From contig CAAGGJ010000142.1 of NCBI GenBank assembly GCA_900769345.1, positions 1 to 20,192 on the forward strand: DNA of 20,192 bases, in the 5' to 3' direction. The position numbers were made by a program, and so were the translations under genes. Source of the stretch: Bacteroidales bacterium (GTDB lineage Bacteria > Bacteroidota > Bacteroidia > Bacteroidales > Muribaculaceae). Below, piece by piece: positions 1 through 7,256 of this stretch. Position 1 is the first letter of the stretch. The number at the start of each line of letters is the position of its first letter. The notes below the pieces were generated by a model. The model was not told the origin of the DNA. It made no database searches and saw only the letters and a program-made list of their open reading frames with translations.

Positions 1-66
1 AACGACACCCCTCCCGAGCAAATCAAACAAATGCTACCATACTATTACAAAAAATCTCACGAATAA
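1..66 (+). CDS. C-terminal end of an unidentified gene (partial)
   Basis: Frame 1 is open from the window edge to a TAA at 64-66 and encodes 21 residues ending in YYYKKSHE. The product cannot be recognised from this tail. What supports a real gene end is a strong hairpin terminator whose left arm overlaps the last codons and whose T-run follows directly on the + strand. It converges with the TPR gene on the minus strand. The body of the gene lies outside the window. Confidence 0.5.
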   Translation, partial: NDTPPEQIKQMLPYYYKKSHE

Positions 67-82
67 CCTCGTGAGATTTTTT
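49..82. terminator. Bidirectional intrinsic terminator
   Basis: A perfect 14-bp stem (49-62 paired with 69-82) encloses a 6-nt loop. It has an A-run on the left and a T-run on the right (77-83), so it can terminate in both directions: the partial + strand gene whose stop lies within it, and the minus-strand cluster that ends with the TPR gene at 230. Confidence 0.88.
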
Positions 83-143
83 TGAATTGAGCCTGACGGC
101 TTATTTCGGATGCTTACGATGATACACATGCTGGTCAAACAAA

Positions 144-182
144 GGTGCGGTACCCGACTGCCTTGCAATCAAATACCGCACC
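144..182. repeat. 9-bp inverted repeat downstream of the TPR gene
   Basis: GGTGCGGTA at 144-152 is exactly complementary to TACCGCACC at 174-182, with 21 nt between. It lies in the 3' region of the minus-strand TPR transcript and has no adjacent T-run. It could be an mRNA 3'-end stabilising stem or a protein site. No function is assigned. Confidence 0.5.
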
Positions 183-229
183 CATCATATCAGCAATTGG
201 CTGTTTCTACTATAGTATAGAGCCAAATA

Positions 230-1849
230 TTAGTCTACCTTCATCTTTTCTACATATTCGCGAAGAGCTGTGTTCTCAGGATCTACGTCGAGCCACTTCA
301 TATAGATGTCGCGAGCACCTGCCTTATCGTCGGCTTCGAATGCTATGCGAGCAAGGTTTGCATAGATACCTACATAAGTATCCTTATATTCAACCTTTGC
401 ATTTTCCTTTGCATCGAGGATAGCAAGTGTAGCATTGTAGAACTTAACGGCTTCTGCTGTGTTGCCTGCCAAGTTTTCTACCTTAGCTTGCTGTTGTACG
501 ATACGATAGTTGCCGGGAACCTTTTCGTTAGCCATTGCAGCATACTTGCGAGCGCCTTCGAGCGACGATGCCTTCAATGCTTCGTCTTGAGTAGTTGCAG
601 CCACATTGAAGTACTTGGTCGACATCAAATACAAGTCGTTTGCCTTGCACTCTGGGCTGTCAACTATCTTCTGATAGTATTCTGCTGCCTTTGCATAGTT
701 TTCGTTTTGTTCGTATACGTCAACCAAGTCGCGAATCAAGTCGATGTTGTTTGGATTGTATTCTACTGCCTTTTCGTATTGAGCCACCGATTCAGCAGTC
801 TTACCTACGTTCTTCAATGCTGTTGCATAGTCAACAAAGTCCTTCGAAGTGTATTGCATACCAGGGATGTTCATAGCGAAGAGTTCAGCACCATAGGTTT
901 CTGCTTCTGCCCATTGTTCCAAAGCAACCTTGTTGTAAAGTTGCATACGGCACATGAAGAAGTGATCCTTGTCGCCTGCAGGTGTTGCCGAGCGGATGCT
1001 CTTAGCGAGTTCAAACGATTGGTCGTACTTACCACCGAAGAACAAAAGCTGAGCGTAGCGGATTTCGTCCTGCTTGAAGTGGTTAGGATTTTGAATATAT
1101 TTGCCATATTGCTCTGCTGCTTGTGAACCAAGGTCGAGTTCGTAGTACTTTTCAGCAAGTTCGCGCTGTGCAAGTGCTGAATTTGGAGTCTTAACCAAAA
1201 GTTCTTCGAGCTTGGCAGTAGCCATCTGAGGATTTACGTGGAAGTAGGTGTTGGCGTACTTCACATAAGCTTCTTCGTTTGTTGGGTCGAAAGTGAAAGC
1301 AAGTTCGTATTGACCAGCTGCGCCTCCGTAATCCTTTTCAGCTGCCTTCATATCGCCTTCGAGGATATATACGTCTGGGTCTTGCTTGTTGGTCTTACGT
1401 GCCTTTTCGATGTTCTTGCCAAGATCCTTTACATATGCCACTGGGTCGGCTTCGTAGTAAGCGCGTGCTATGGCTGCATACACGCTTGCGTTCTTCTTAT
1501 CGACCTTTTGAGCCATCTTAAATTGTTCTTCAGCTGCCTTTGCATCGCCAGCCTTCAAGTCTAATGCACCAAGTGCAATGTAGTTGAATGCATATGTTGC
1601 ATCGGCTGCTACACCTTTGTTGTAATACTCCTTAGCGCCGGCTTTGTTGCCCTTGGCGGCTTCGATATGGCCAAGATAGCAATATGCTTCGGCCTTAACT
1701 GTTGTTGGGTCATTGAGGTTCTTGTCGAGCAATTCCTTGGCATTGTCGATTTTGCCTACCTTGAAATACTCAATACCGTCCTTGTAACCTTGTGCATTGC
1801 TTACCAACGCACCACCTAATAAAAGGATTGCAAATAACTTAAATTTCAT
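230..1849 (-). CDS. Secreted TPR-repeat protein of the TonB/ExbBD cluster
   Basis: This 539-residue protein starts with a clear signal peptide (MKFKLFAILLLGG, cleavage near SNA-Q at about residue 19) and is therefore periplasmic or envelope-associated. The rest is helical TPR-like repeats, seen as recurrent patterns such as AEAYCYLGHIEAAKGNKAGA, FNYIALGALDLKAGDAKAA and LIRDLVDVYEQNENYAKAA. TPR arrays act as protein-binding scaffolds and no catalytic motif is seen. It is the last gene of the minus-strand cluster exbB-exbD-exbD-tonB-small protein-pstS-like, 120 bp after the preceding gene. The same gene order is familiar from other Bacteroidetes, which suggests it organises or senses the TonB complex, but the exact role is not known to me. 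The start is the only Met before the signal peptide. Confidence 0.88.
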   Translation of the reverse strand: MKFKLFAILLLGGALVSNAQGYKDGIEYFKVGKIDNAKELLDKNLNDPTTVKAEAYCYLGHIEAAKGNKAGAKEYYNKGVAADATYAFNYIALGALDLKAGDAKAAEEQFKMAQKVDKKNASVYAAIARAYYEADPVAYVKDLGKNIEKARKTNKQDPDVYILEGDMKAAEKDYGGAAGQYELAFTFDPTNEEAYVKYANTYFHVNPQMATAKLEELLVKTPNSALAQRELAEKYYELDLGSQAAEQYGKYIQNPNHFKQDEIRYAQLLFFGGKYDQSFELAKSIRSATPAGDKDHFFMCRMQLYNKVALEQWAEAETYGAELFAMNIPGMQYTSKDFVDYATALKNVGKTAESVAQYEKAVEYNPNNIDLIRDLVDVYEQNENYAKAAEYYQKIVDSPECKANDLYLMSTKYFNVAATTQDEALKASSLEGARKYAAMANEKVPGNYRIVQQQAKVENLAGNTAEAVKFYNATLAILDAKENAKVEYKDTYVGIYANLARIAFEADDKAGARDIYMKWLDVDPENTALREYVEKMKVD

Positions 1850-1969
1850 TTCTCTTTAACTTATTATGTAATTACTAATTTTTATTTATTTCTCTCGTGT
1901 ATGTATGCTATGCTGTTGTTTTTTATTTCTTTTGACTGAACTTCAGTTGCCGAGTTTAAGCCCGTTATG

Positions 1970-2959
1970 TTAATTTATGCTAACCACCCGCGGCTGTATG
2001 GCGGCCGGCAACACGCCTGTGTTTTGTATTATCTTTTGACCTATAAAGCCTGTCAAGAAGCAATAGAATCCTTGTGGCAAGCCTCCCACCGGACCGTTGC
2101 AGGTGACGTAGATACTGCGATGCAGTGGATATCGACCGTCGTAGATATACACTTGATAGGGCTTATAACCCATTATTTGGTCGTCGCTGCGCACCTTGAG
2201 CACCTTAATGCGGCTATTATCGAAGTCTATAACTGTGGTATCGTTCTGATTGAGTCGATTCACGGTTTCTTCCACCGATTCGCTCTTGCCCTTCATGTCG
2301 GCGGTTATCCAGCTCACGCCTATCAATCCCACGGCATTCTTACGATTTGCCACAAGGTCGAACACTTTTTCGCTCGAACCTTGCGCATATACGTTTTTCT
2401 TGAACTTCTCGCCTTGCAATATCGAGTCGTTAACATAGCGGGCTATGCTCGAACCGCTTGCATCGAACACCACAGCTATGCTGTCGCGCTTGAGCTTAGT
2501 GGGAGTGATTTCGCCCCAGCGTGTCACCTTGCCCGAGAAGATATCGCGAAGGTCTTGCATCGACAGCTCGTCGATATCGTTTTCTTTATTCACTATCAAG
2601 GCTATTGCATCTACTGCCAAGCGCTGTGTGCGCGCCGGACGATTTTTAAGCTTTAGCATGTCCTTCTGATCCTGAGTAAGTTCATGAGCTGTGACGATAA
2701 GACGGGTGCTGAGATTCATAAGTGAGTCGATGCACGACTGCTCATCGGTGTAGTATGGCACAATACTTGCCTTAGGATATGTATACTCAAACACCTCAAT
2801 CTCCTGATTGAGAATGTTCTGAAACGATTGGTCGCACACTATCGAAGTAACACCGCTGGTAGTGGTGTCTTCCACCCCGCCGGTATTACTTTTGCCGCAC
2901 GACACCATGGCTACTGCTGCGGCGGCGCCTGCTATTGCTGTAAATAATAGTTTTCGCAT
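1970..2959 (-). CDS. PstS-like periplasmic substrate-binding lipoprotein
   Basis: The 329-residue protein belongs to the phosphate-binding PBP-like superfamily (PstS fold). Residues 1-21 form a lipoprotein signal ending in VSC, so Cys21 would be lipidated. Downstream are typical family segments: QSFQNILNQEIEVFEYTYPKA near the N-terminus, a DASGSSIARYV loop comparable to the SGT-type anion-binding loop of PstS, an AVGLIGVSW strand, and a C-terminal GFIGQKIIQNTGVLPA helix. No PstC, PstA or PstB permease genes are adjacent. The gene instead sits between the TonB-side genes and the TPR gene, so a role as receptor or scaffold tied to TonB-dependent transport is more likely than classic ABC uptake. 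The ligand is unproven. The residues after Cys21 (GKSNTGG) are not the acidic stretch of surface-export signals, so a periplasm-facing anchor is expected. Confidence 0.85.
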   Translation of the reverse strand: MRKLLFTAIAGAAAAVAMVSCGKSNTGGVEDTTTSGVTSIVCDQSFQNILNQEIEVFEYTYPKASIVPYYTDEQSCIDSLMNLSTRLIVTAHELTQDQKDMLKLKNRPARTQRLAVDAIALIVNKENDIDELSMQDLRDIFSGKVTRWGEITPTKLKRDSIAVVFDASGSSIARYVNDSILQGEKFKKNVYAQGSSEKVFDLVANRKNAVGLIGVSWITADMKGKSESVEETVNRLNQNDTTVIDFDNSRIKVLKVRSDDQIMGYKPYQVYIYDGRYPLHRSIYVTCNGPVGGLPQGFYCFLTGFIGQKIIQNTGVLPAAIQPRVVSIN

Positions 2960-3078
2960 CGTGTTAGTCTTTGTGAATTGTGTTAGTTCTTGATTATTCT
3001 GTATTTTGGTGTCGGTGAAGAGAAATTAGGGGGTTATTAGAATCATTTTTTACTCTTGCAGGTGAAGAGGAATGCCCG

Positions 3079-3297
3079 TCACACTCTACTTTCTATCCCC
3101 GCCACATAACGATAGCATCGCCATACACCGTACACTATAAACAAAGTGCCCAGCGAGTAGCGTGCCCAGCGAGGCAGCCAGTCGAACATACCCAACAGCA
3201 CAAGTATTCCCATGCCTACATATATAAATATCATAAATAATCCGAACATCACCTTGATGCTCTTCATCGATGCTTTCTTTTTGGTGGTTTCTTCCAT
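3079..3297 (-). CDS. Small two-helix inner-membrane protein of the TonB cluster
   Basis: This 72-residue protein has a basic, polar N-terminus (MEETTKKKASMKSIK) and then two hydrophobic segments, about residues 16-37 (VMFGLFMIFIYVGMGILVLLG) and 46-66 (RYSLGTLFIVYGVWRCYRYV), joined by a short DWLPRWA turn. By the positive-inside rule both ends would be cytoplasmic. I do not recognise a named family. It lies 119 bp upstream of the PstS-like gene and 226 bp downstream of tonB, in the same orientation, so it may be an accessory subunit of the complex. An overlapping 88-residue ORF in another frame has no membrane logic and is treated as a shadow. Confidence 0.7.
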   Translation of the reverse strand: MEETTKKKASMKSIKVMFGLFMIFIYVGMGILVLLGMFDWLPRWARYSLGTLFIVYGVWRCYRYVAGIESRV

Positions 3298-3453
3298 TTA
3301 TACAATTTATATCACGACTACATCCGTCAATCTCGATAGCCTTCCTCATCATGGCAGCTATTGCGTTGTAAAGTTAATGAAAATTGCTGTAAGAAAATAG
3401 CATCGAGGCGTAAATTTTATGTTTTTTTGCTTAATAAAACCTATAAAACCAAA

Positions 3454-3479
3454 GGTCGTCGACTTTTCAGCCGACGACC
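3454..3479 (-). terminator. Hairpin between tonB and the downstream genes
   Basis: An 8-bp GC-rich stem (GGTCGTCG at 3454-3461 with CGACGACC at 3472-3479) and a 10-nt loop lie 44 bp past the tonB stop. On the minus strand it is followed by a weak U-rich stretch (TTTGGTTTTAT). On the + strand a T6 run (3485-3490) follows. It may end part of the exbB-tonB transcript, or act as a processing or stability stem so that the three distal genes are expressed at a lower level. Confidence 0.5.
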
Positions 3480-3523
3480 ATTCGTTTTTTAGTATGTAAT
3501 CCAAAAATTTAAACCATTTCAGA

Positions 3524-4387
3524 TTAGTTGCCTTGGAGCTTGAATTGAACAGGAAGTGTGTACCACACGTTCACTGCTTGACCGTTCATACGACCCGGGA
3601 TGAAGTCAGGAAGTGCCTTACATACGCGAATTGCTTCCTTGTCAAGGTCGCGGTCTACCGAACGAACCACCTTAACTTCACCTACCTTACCGGTCTTGGT
3701 AACAACGAACTGTACTACTACACGTCCTTGGATGTTGTTTTCCATTGCTACGGTTGGGTATTGAATGTGGTCACGCAACCACTTCATCAATTCGGCTTCG
3801 CCACCAGGGAAGGTTGGCATCTGCTCTACTGCTCTGAAGACTTCTTCCTTAACTGGTTCCGGCTTCTTTTCCTCTACGATAACCTCGTTCTTGTGCTCGC
3901 GGGTTACGTTGCGGTCGTCGGTACCTTTATCGAAGTCGGTCTGACCGAATGCGGTCTGAGTTTCCTTCAATTCATCCTGAGTCTTGATTTCGTCCTCTGA
4001 ACGAACTTCTTCGTCTTCAGCAATAAGAAGCTCAGTTACCTTTACGGTATTAAGAATTTCTTCAGGAAGAGCTTGTACTTCCGGTTCTTCATAACGTTCT
4101 TGATTTTCTTCTTCCTCAGCTTCCTCTTCGTCGGCCGATGTATCGATTACCACTGCATCTTGTTGTGCCTGGTCGAGCAAACGCTGCTCTTCGATATATC
4201 GTACGGCGCTCATATAGATTACGCCTACTGCGCCTATGCAGAGTGCACCGATGATAGTCAAGATAAACGCTTTAAGGTGGCGTGGTTTGGTCTCCATACG
4301 GAGCGTATATGCTCCATATTCCTTGTTACGACCATCAAATACCAAGTCGCACCATTCTTTAGATGTAAGATCTACATTCTTTGCCAT
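3524..4387 (-). CDS. tonB: TonB energy-transducing protein
   Basis: TonB couples the proton gradient, harvested by ExbB-ExbD, to outer-membrane TonB-dependent receptors. The 287-residue protein has the Bacteroidetes-type cytoplasmic N-terminus (LTSKEWCDLVFDGRNKEYGAY), one membrane helix at about residues 39-60, a long acidic periplasmic linker (about 70-185, with runs of Glu and Asp), and a TonB C-terminal domain at about 190-287 (FPGGEAELMKWL, QYPTVAMENNIQGRVVVQF, the ALPDFIPGRMNGQAV loop, WYTLPVQFKL). The linker is Glu-rich instead of the Pro-Lys/Glu-Pro repeats of enterobacterial TonB. It follows the second exbD by 44 bp and is co-directional with it. ATG at 4387 is preferred because it gives the complete conserved N-terminus. 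Confidence 0.93.
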   Translation of the reverse strand: MAKNVDLTSKEWCDLVFDGRNKEYGAYTLRMETKPRHLKAFILTIIGALCIGAVGVIYMSAVRYIEEQRLLDQAQQDAVVIDTSADEEEAEEEENQERYEEPEVQALPEEILNTVKVTELLIAEDEEVRSEDEIKTQDELKETQTAFGQTDFDKGTDDRNVTREHKNEVIVEEKKPEPVKEEVFRAVEQMPTFPGGEAELMKWLRDHIQYPTVAMENNIQGRVVVQFVVTKTGKVGEVKVVRSVDRDLDKEAIRVCKALPDFIPGRMNGQAVNVWYTLPVQFKLQGN

Positions 4388-4431
4388 AATTAAATTCCTT
4401 TCTGATTTTAATAATTCAACTTATCTCGATC

Positions 4432-5109
4432 TTACTTCTTTTCTTTCAATCTCTTAAGCAAATACGGAGTCATCATAGCCGAGTCGGTAGCATTGATGCG
4501 GTCGATCTGATAACGGCTGATGTTGTTGATCTGCATTTCGTCGAGTGCTGTTACAAGGCTTGCGTAACTTGCGTTTGGTGTAGCCTTGATAATAACTACA
4601 GGACGAGTAAGAGTAGAGTCGTTACGAATTTCCTTAGCGCGTGCTTGATATACTGAATCGTTGATTTGCTTTGCTTTCCAACTTTCTTTCAGCACGTTGA
4701 TTTTCTCGAGAACTTGTTTGTTACGCTGCTGGAACACCGCACGTATACCTTGAGCCTTACCGTTTTCGTTTGGCAAGAAGGCAATTTCCTTCATGTTGCT
4801 AACGATTTGGTCGCCGTCTTGGGTTACTTCGGGCATACCTTCATAGTAATAAACGAAATCCTTTACCGGGAAACCTTCGCTATTGAGTTCGCTGTCAAGA
4901 ATCACTGTAATAGCCTCTGACTTCTTTACCTTATTTTGATCTTGCTTCTCAACCTTCTCGTTCGATGGCAATGCTATCTGGAGAGTTTGAGACTTAATCA
5001 TTGTGGTACAAAGCATGAAGAAGGTAATCAAAAGCATGTTCATATCCACCATCGGGGTGAAGTCAACGCGTACGTCTTTGTGTACGGTATATTTCTTTCC
5101 TTTTGCCAT
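4432..5109 (-). CDS. exbD: ExbD/TolR family biopolymer transport protein (second copy)
   Basis: The 225-residue protein has the ExbD/TolR layout: a short basic cytoplasmic N-terminus, one membrane helix (about residues 19-42) and a periplasmic domain. Asp22 in the motif FTPMVDMNMLLITFF corresponds to the essential membrane aspartate of ExbD/TolR, which is protonated during ion flow. The periplasmic part is larger than in E. coli ExbD (141 residues). Its start lies 2 bp after the stop of the first exbD, so translation is probably coupled. Beyond the helix it is only distantly similar to the first copy, which suggests that the two form a heteromeric plug or take different roles. Confidence 0.92.
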   Translation of the reverse strand: MAKGKKYTVHKDVRVDFTPMVDMNMLLITFFMLCTTMIKSQTLQIALPSNEKVEKQDQNKVKKSEAITVILDSELNSEGFPVKDFVYYYEGMPEVTQDGDQIVSNMKEIAFLPNENGKAQGIRAVFQQRNKQVLEKINVLKESWKAKQINDSVYQARAKEIRNDSTLTRPVVIIKATPNASYASLVTALDEMQINNISRYQIDRINATDSAMMTPYLLKRLKEKK

Positions 5110-5111
5110 GA

Positions 5112-5813
5112 TTATTCTGCTTCAGTTTTTAGGGCGGTTAACAATGTGAACTTATTCATCTTAAGAGTCTGGAGATTGTCCATAACCACTTGAACGATAG
5201 AATATGGAGTGGTGGCATCGGCCTTAACTGCGATACCCTTACCCTGCTTGATTGCAGACTGTAGGTTATCGTTCGATGTATTGTAGGCTGCCTTCATCCA
5301 AATCTGGAATTCATTTGGTTTGTTTACATCTTCATTCATGTCGATTGGAATACCACAGTTTGGATTTTCCTTTGGATCGATAAACTTGTCACGATCGTCG
5401 GGCGACATACTCAACCACTTGTCCATATCCTTGAGCGACAAACCGAACATGTGAATCTGTCCGAATGTCTCTACTTGCGATTGCTTCAACGAGATGGTTG
5501 AATTTGGATTCAATCTATTGTATTCCGCTACTGCATTCTTCAACAACTCTACGCGAACTTTATCGCTCGATTGTGTAGAGTCGCGGTCACCGGCAAGGGC
5601 AATAAACACCTTACCGTCGGTGTTTACAAGAACTGTAATCAAGTTTTGTTCAGGCACCTTCTCTTCCGATACTGAAGATGGGGTGATTACGGTTACAGGT
5701 TCTTTCTGAAGGAATGTAGATGTCAACATGAAGAAGGTAAGCAAGAGCACAGTTACGTCACTCATCGCTGTCATATCGATGAATGGTGACTTTTTCTCTG
5801 TCTTTACTTTCAT
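5112..5813 (-). CDS. exbD: ExbD/TolR family biopolymer transport protein (first copy)
   Basis: The 233-residue protein has a basic N-terminus (MKVKTEKKSPF), one membrane helix at about residues 16-37 (MSDVTVLLLTFFMLTSTFL) and a periplasmic domain ending in a TPYSIVQVVMDNLQTLKM segment typical of the ExbD fold. Asp19 is the conserved proton-accepting aspartate. It lies 45 bp after exbB and 2 bp before the second exbD. A central periplasmic insert (about residues 95-165, DKWLSMSPDDRDKF and following) is not part of the minimal ExbD fold. Its partners would be ExbB and TonB in the inner membrane. Confidence 0.92.
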   Translation of the reverse strand: MKVKTEKKSPFIDMTAMSDVTVLLLTFFMLTSTFLQKEPVTVITPSSVSEEKVPEQNLITVLVNTDGKVFIALAGDRDSTQSSDKVRVELLKNAVAEYNRLNPNSTISLKQSQVETFGQIHMFGLSLKDMDKWLSMSPDDRDKFIDPKENPNCGIPIDMNEDVNKPNEFQIWMKAAYNTSNDNLQSAIKQGKGIAVKADATTPYSIVQVVMDNLQTLKMNKFTLLTALKTEAE

Positions 5814-5858
5814 AGTTGATCCTTTGCTTTTTTATTTCTCAATTAATATTTCTTTCTA

Positions 5859-6665
5859 TTATTCAGCCTTTGCTTCGAACACTGAGATGATTGCAGCACC
5901 TGCTTCGTTGATCTTGTAGGTGATGTCATTGATCTTGGTGTCGTAGTAGTTGTAAGAAATAACAGCCAATGCACCGCAAGCGATACCTGATGCTGTGTTT
6001 ACAAGGGCTTCAGAAATACCTTGAGAAAGAGCTGATGAGTCAGGAGCACCTGAGTTACCAAGTGCAGAGAACGACTTGATCATACCAAGCACAGTACCGA
6101 ATAGACCCATAAGAGTACCAAGAGTAGTTTCAGTGAAGAGGATTGGCATGTTTTGTTGCAATGTTGGCAATTCGAAGTTGATACCTTCGTCAAGGGCGTT
6201 GCGGATAGCCAATGCGCGGTCTTCCTTCTTCAATGTTGATGCTGCAAGCATTTCTTCATACTTAGCTACTGCGCAACCTACTGCTGCACCGATTGCTCCG
6301 CTTTGGTCGTCGCAAACTTTCTTTGCTGCTGCTACATTGCCTGATTCAAGAGCCTTCTTAAGGTCGCCTACAAACTTGTCGGCGCTCTTCTTACCAGCTG
6401 CCTTCTTCAATGCGATGAAGCGTTCTACTGTGAATACGATTACCATGAACACAAGACCCCAGATGATAGGTACTACGAAACCACCTTCGTGTACTGTACC
6501 AAGCAAGTTTGTTGGGTGACCGTTCTCAAAGTTTGCAGGGTTACCAAGCACGAATACATACATGCAGATAGATGCAATGAAACATAGGATGATTACCAAA
6601 AATGCGTTAATACCAGTCTTCTTCTTAGAAGTGTTAGCTGGCTTGTTAGGCTTTTGAGCTTCCAT
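5859..6665 (-). CDS. exbB: MotA/TolQ/ExbB-family proton channel protein
   Basis: The 268-residue protein builds the inner-membrane ion channel that powers TonB. It has an extra N-terminal helix (about residues 20-43, AFLVIILCFIASICMYVF), a second at about 70-92 (GGFVVPIIWGLVFMVIVF), a cytoplasmic helical domain (about 95-170), and the two conserved C-terminal helices (ETTLGTLMGLFGTVLGMI and LVNTASGIACGALAVISY) that line the pore around ExbD. The Lys-rich N-terminus (MEAQKPNKPANTSKKK) is cytoplasmic. It is the first gene of the cluster and has a long leader of about 280 nt from the predicted promoter. Confidence 0.93.
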   Translation of the reverse strand: MEAQKPNKPANTSKKKTGINAFLVIILCFIASICMYVFVLGNPANFENGHPTNLLGTVHEGGFVVPIIWGLVFMVIVFTVERFIALKKAAGKKSADKFVGDLKKALESGNVAAAKKVCDDQSGAIGAAVGCAVAKYEEMLAASTLKKEDRALAIRNALDEGINFELPTLQQNMPILFTETTLGTLMGLFGTVLGMIKSFSALGNSGAPDSSALSQGISEALVNTASGIACGALAVISYNYYDTKINDITYKINEAGAAIISVFEAKAE

Positions 6666-6715
6666 AATTAATTAATTAATTTGTTAGTTTTTTGTTGATT
6701 AAATTATTAATAGTG

Positions 6716-6817
6716 TTAATAGTTCTCTCTTCGGTTTCGTTTGGTTGTTTTTTCTTTTGTTTTTGGCTTTTTCGCTCTTACACCATTACTTTCCGCCTTG
6801 TTTCGACGGTTTTCCAT
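6716..6817 (-). CDS. Possible small basic ORF in the exbB leader
   Basis: An ATG at 6817 opens 33 codons (begins MENRRNKAES, ends KRNRRENY) that stop at 6716, 50 nt before exbB. Thirteen of the 33 residues are Lys or Arg and four are Glu, so the peptide would be strongly positive. No ribosome binding site is evident, as is usual for this phylum. An A-rich leader can give Lys codons by chance, so it may be untranslated. If translated, it could be a leader peptide affecting exbB expression or a nucleic-acid-binding micro-protein. Confidence 0.25.
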   Translation of the reverse strand: MENRRNKAESNGVRAKKPKTKEKTTKRNRRENY

Positions 6818-6953
6818 GATATAGGTTAGCCTCACTGTTCACTTCCCTCGCAAATTCCATCTGCACTTTACTACATTGCTGTATATCAAGCACTTTTTTC
6901 GATTACTCTCTTCCGGAGCCCTCTCGATGTCACTTTTAAGGGATATTTCATTG

Positions 6954-6985
6954 CAAATATATTATAAATATTTCAATATAGCAAA
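6954..6985 (-). promoter_or_regulatory. Predicted exbB-operon promoter
   Basis: On the minus strand TTTG (6985-6982), 20 bp, then TATATTTG (6961-6954) is a full match to the Bacteroidetes consensus TTTG-N19/20-TAnnTTTG. Transcription would start near 6947, leaving a leader of about 280 nt before exbB. Confidence 0.7.
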
Positions 6986-7185
6986 GTGCTTTAATGCTTT
7001 TTTTTTGCACAATCTATGCTTTTTCCGCTTTTCCTTCCTTTTTTTCGTTCATATCGTGCTTTTTATATTTTTCTTCACTCCATCTTATGTTATTATGCCC
7101 ACGCCGACGCTCCATTAGCCTGTTTTTCTCATTATTTCCGCTTTTGTGCTATTTTTCTTTATATTTTTAATGTGTTTTGCGCATT

Positions 7186-7221
7186 TTTGTAATGCTATGT
7201 TTTGATTTTTTAATATCTTTG
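7186..7221 (+). promoter_or_regulatory. Predicted nqr-operon promoter
   Basis: TATCTTTG at 7214-7221 matches the -7 box TAnnTTTG perfectly and lies 35 bp before the nqrA ATG. The nearest upstream TTTG (7186-7189) leaves a 24-bp gap, longer than the usual 19-21, so the -33 element is weak and may need an activator. Confidence 0.55.
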
Positions 7222-7256
7222 TGCAGTAAAATGGAGAACAATAATCATTTTCTCAA

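Larger units (their letters stand above)
6666..7256. other. Intergenic region between divergent exbB and nqrA
   Basis: This 591-bp AT-rich region separates two divergent operons. It holds the exbB promoter (6954-6985, minus), the roughly 280-nt exbB leader with a 33-codon basic ORF (6716-6817), and the nqrA promoter (about 7186-7221, plus). The part between about 6986 and 7180 is T-rich on the + strand. I see no gene or clear structured RNA in it. Confidence 0.7.

Noticed and set aside
871..1173. 100-codon minus ORF inside the TPR gene
   Set aside because: It is a shadow frame of the TPR protein with no independent support.
3086..3352. 88-codon minus ORF overlapping the two-helix protein
   Set aside because: It is in another frame with no membrane segments or family features; the 72-residue frame is much more protein-like.
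6876..7118. 80-codon + strand ORF between exbB and nqrA
   Set aside because: The Phe-rich translation comes from T-rich intergenic DNA, and the ORF overlaps the exbB promoter in antisense.
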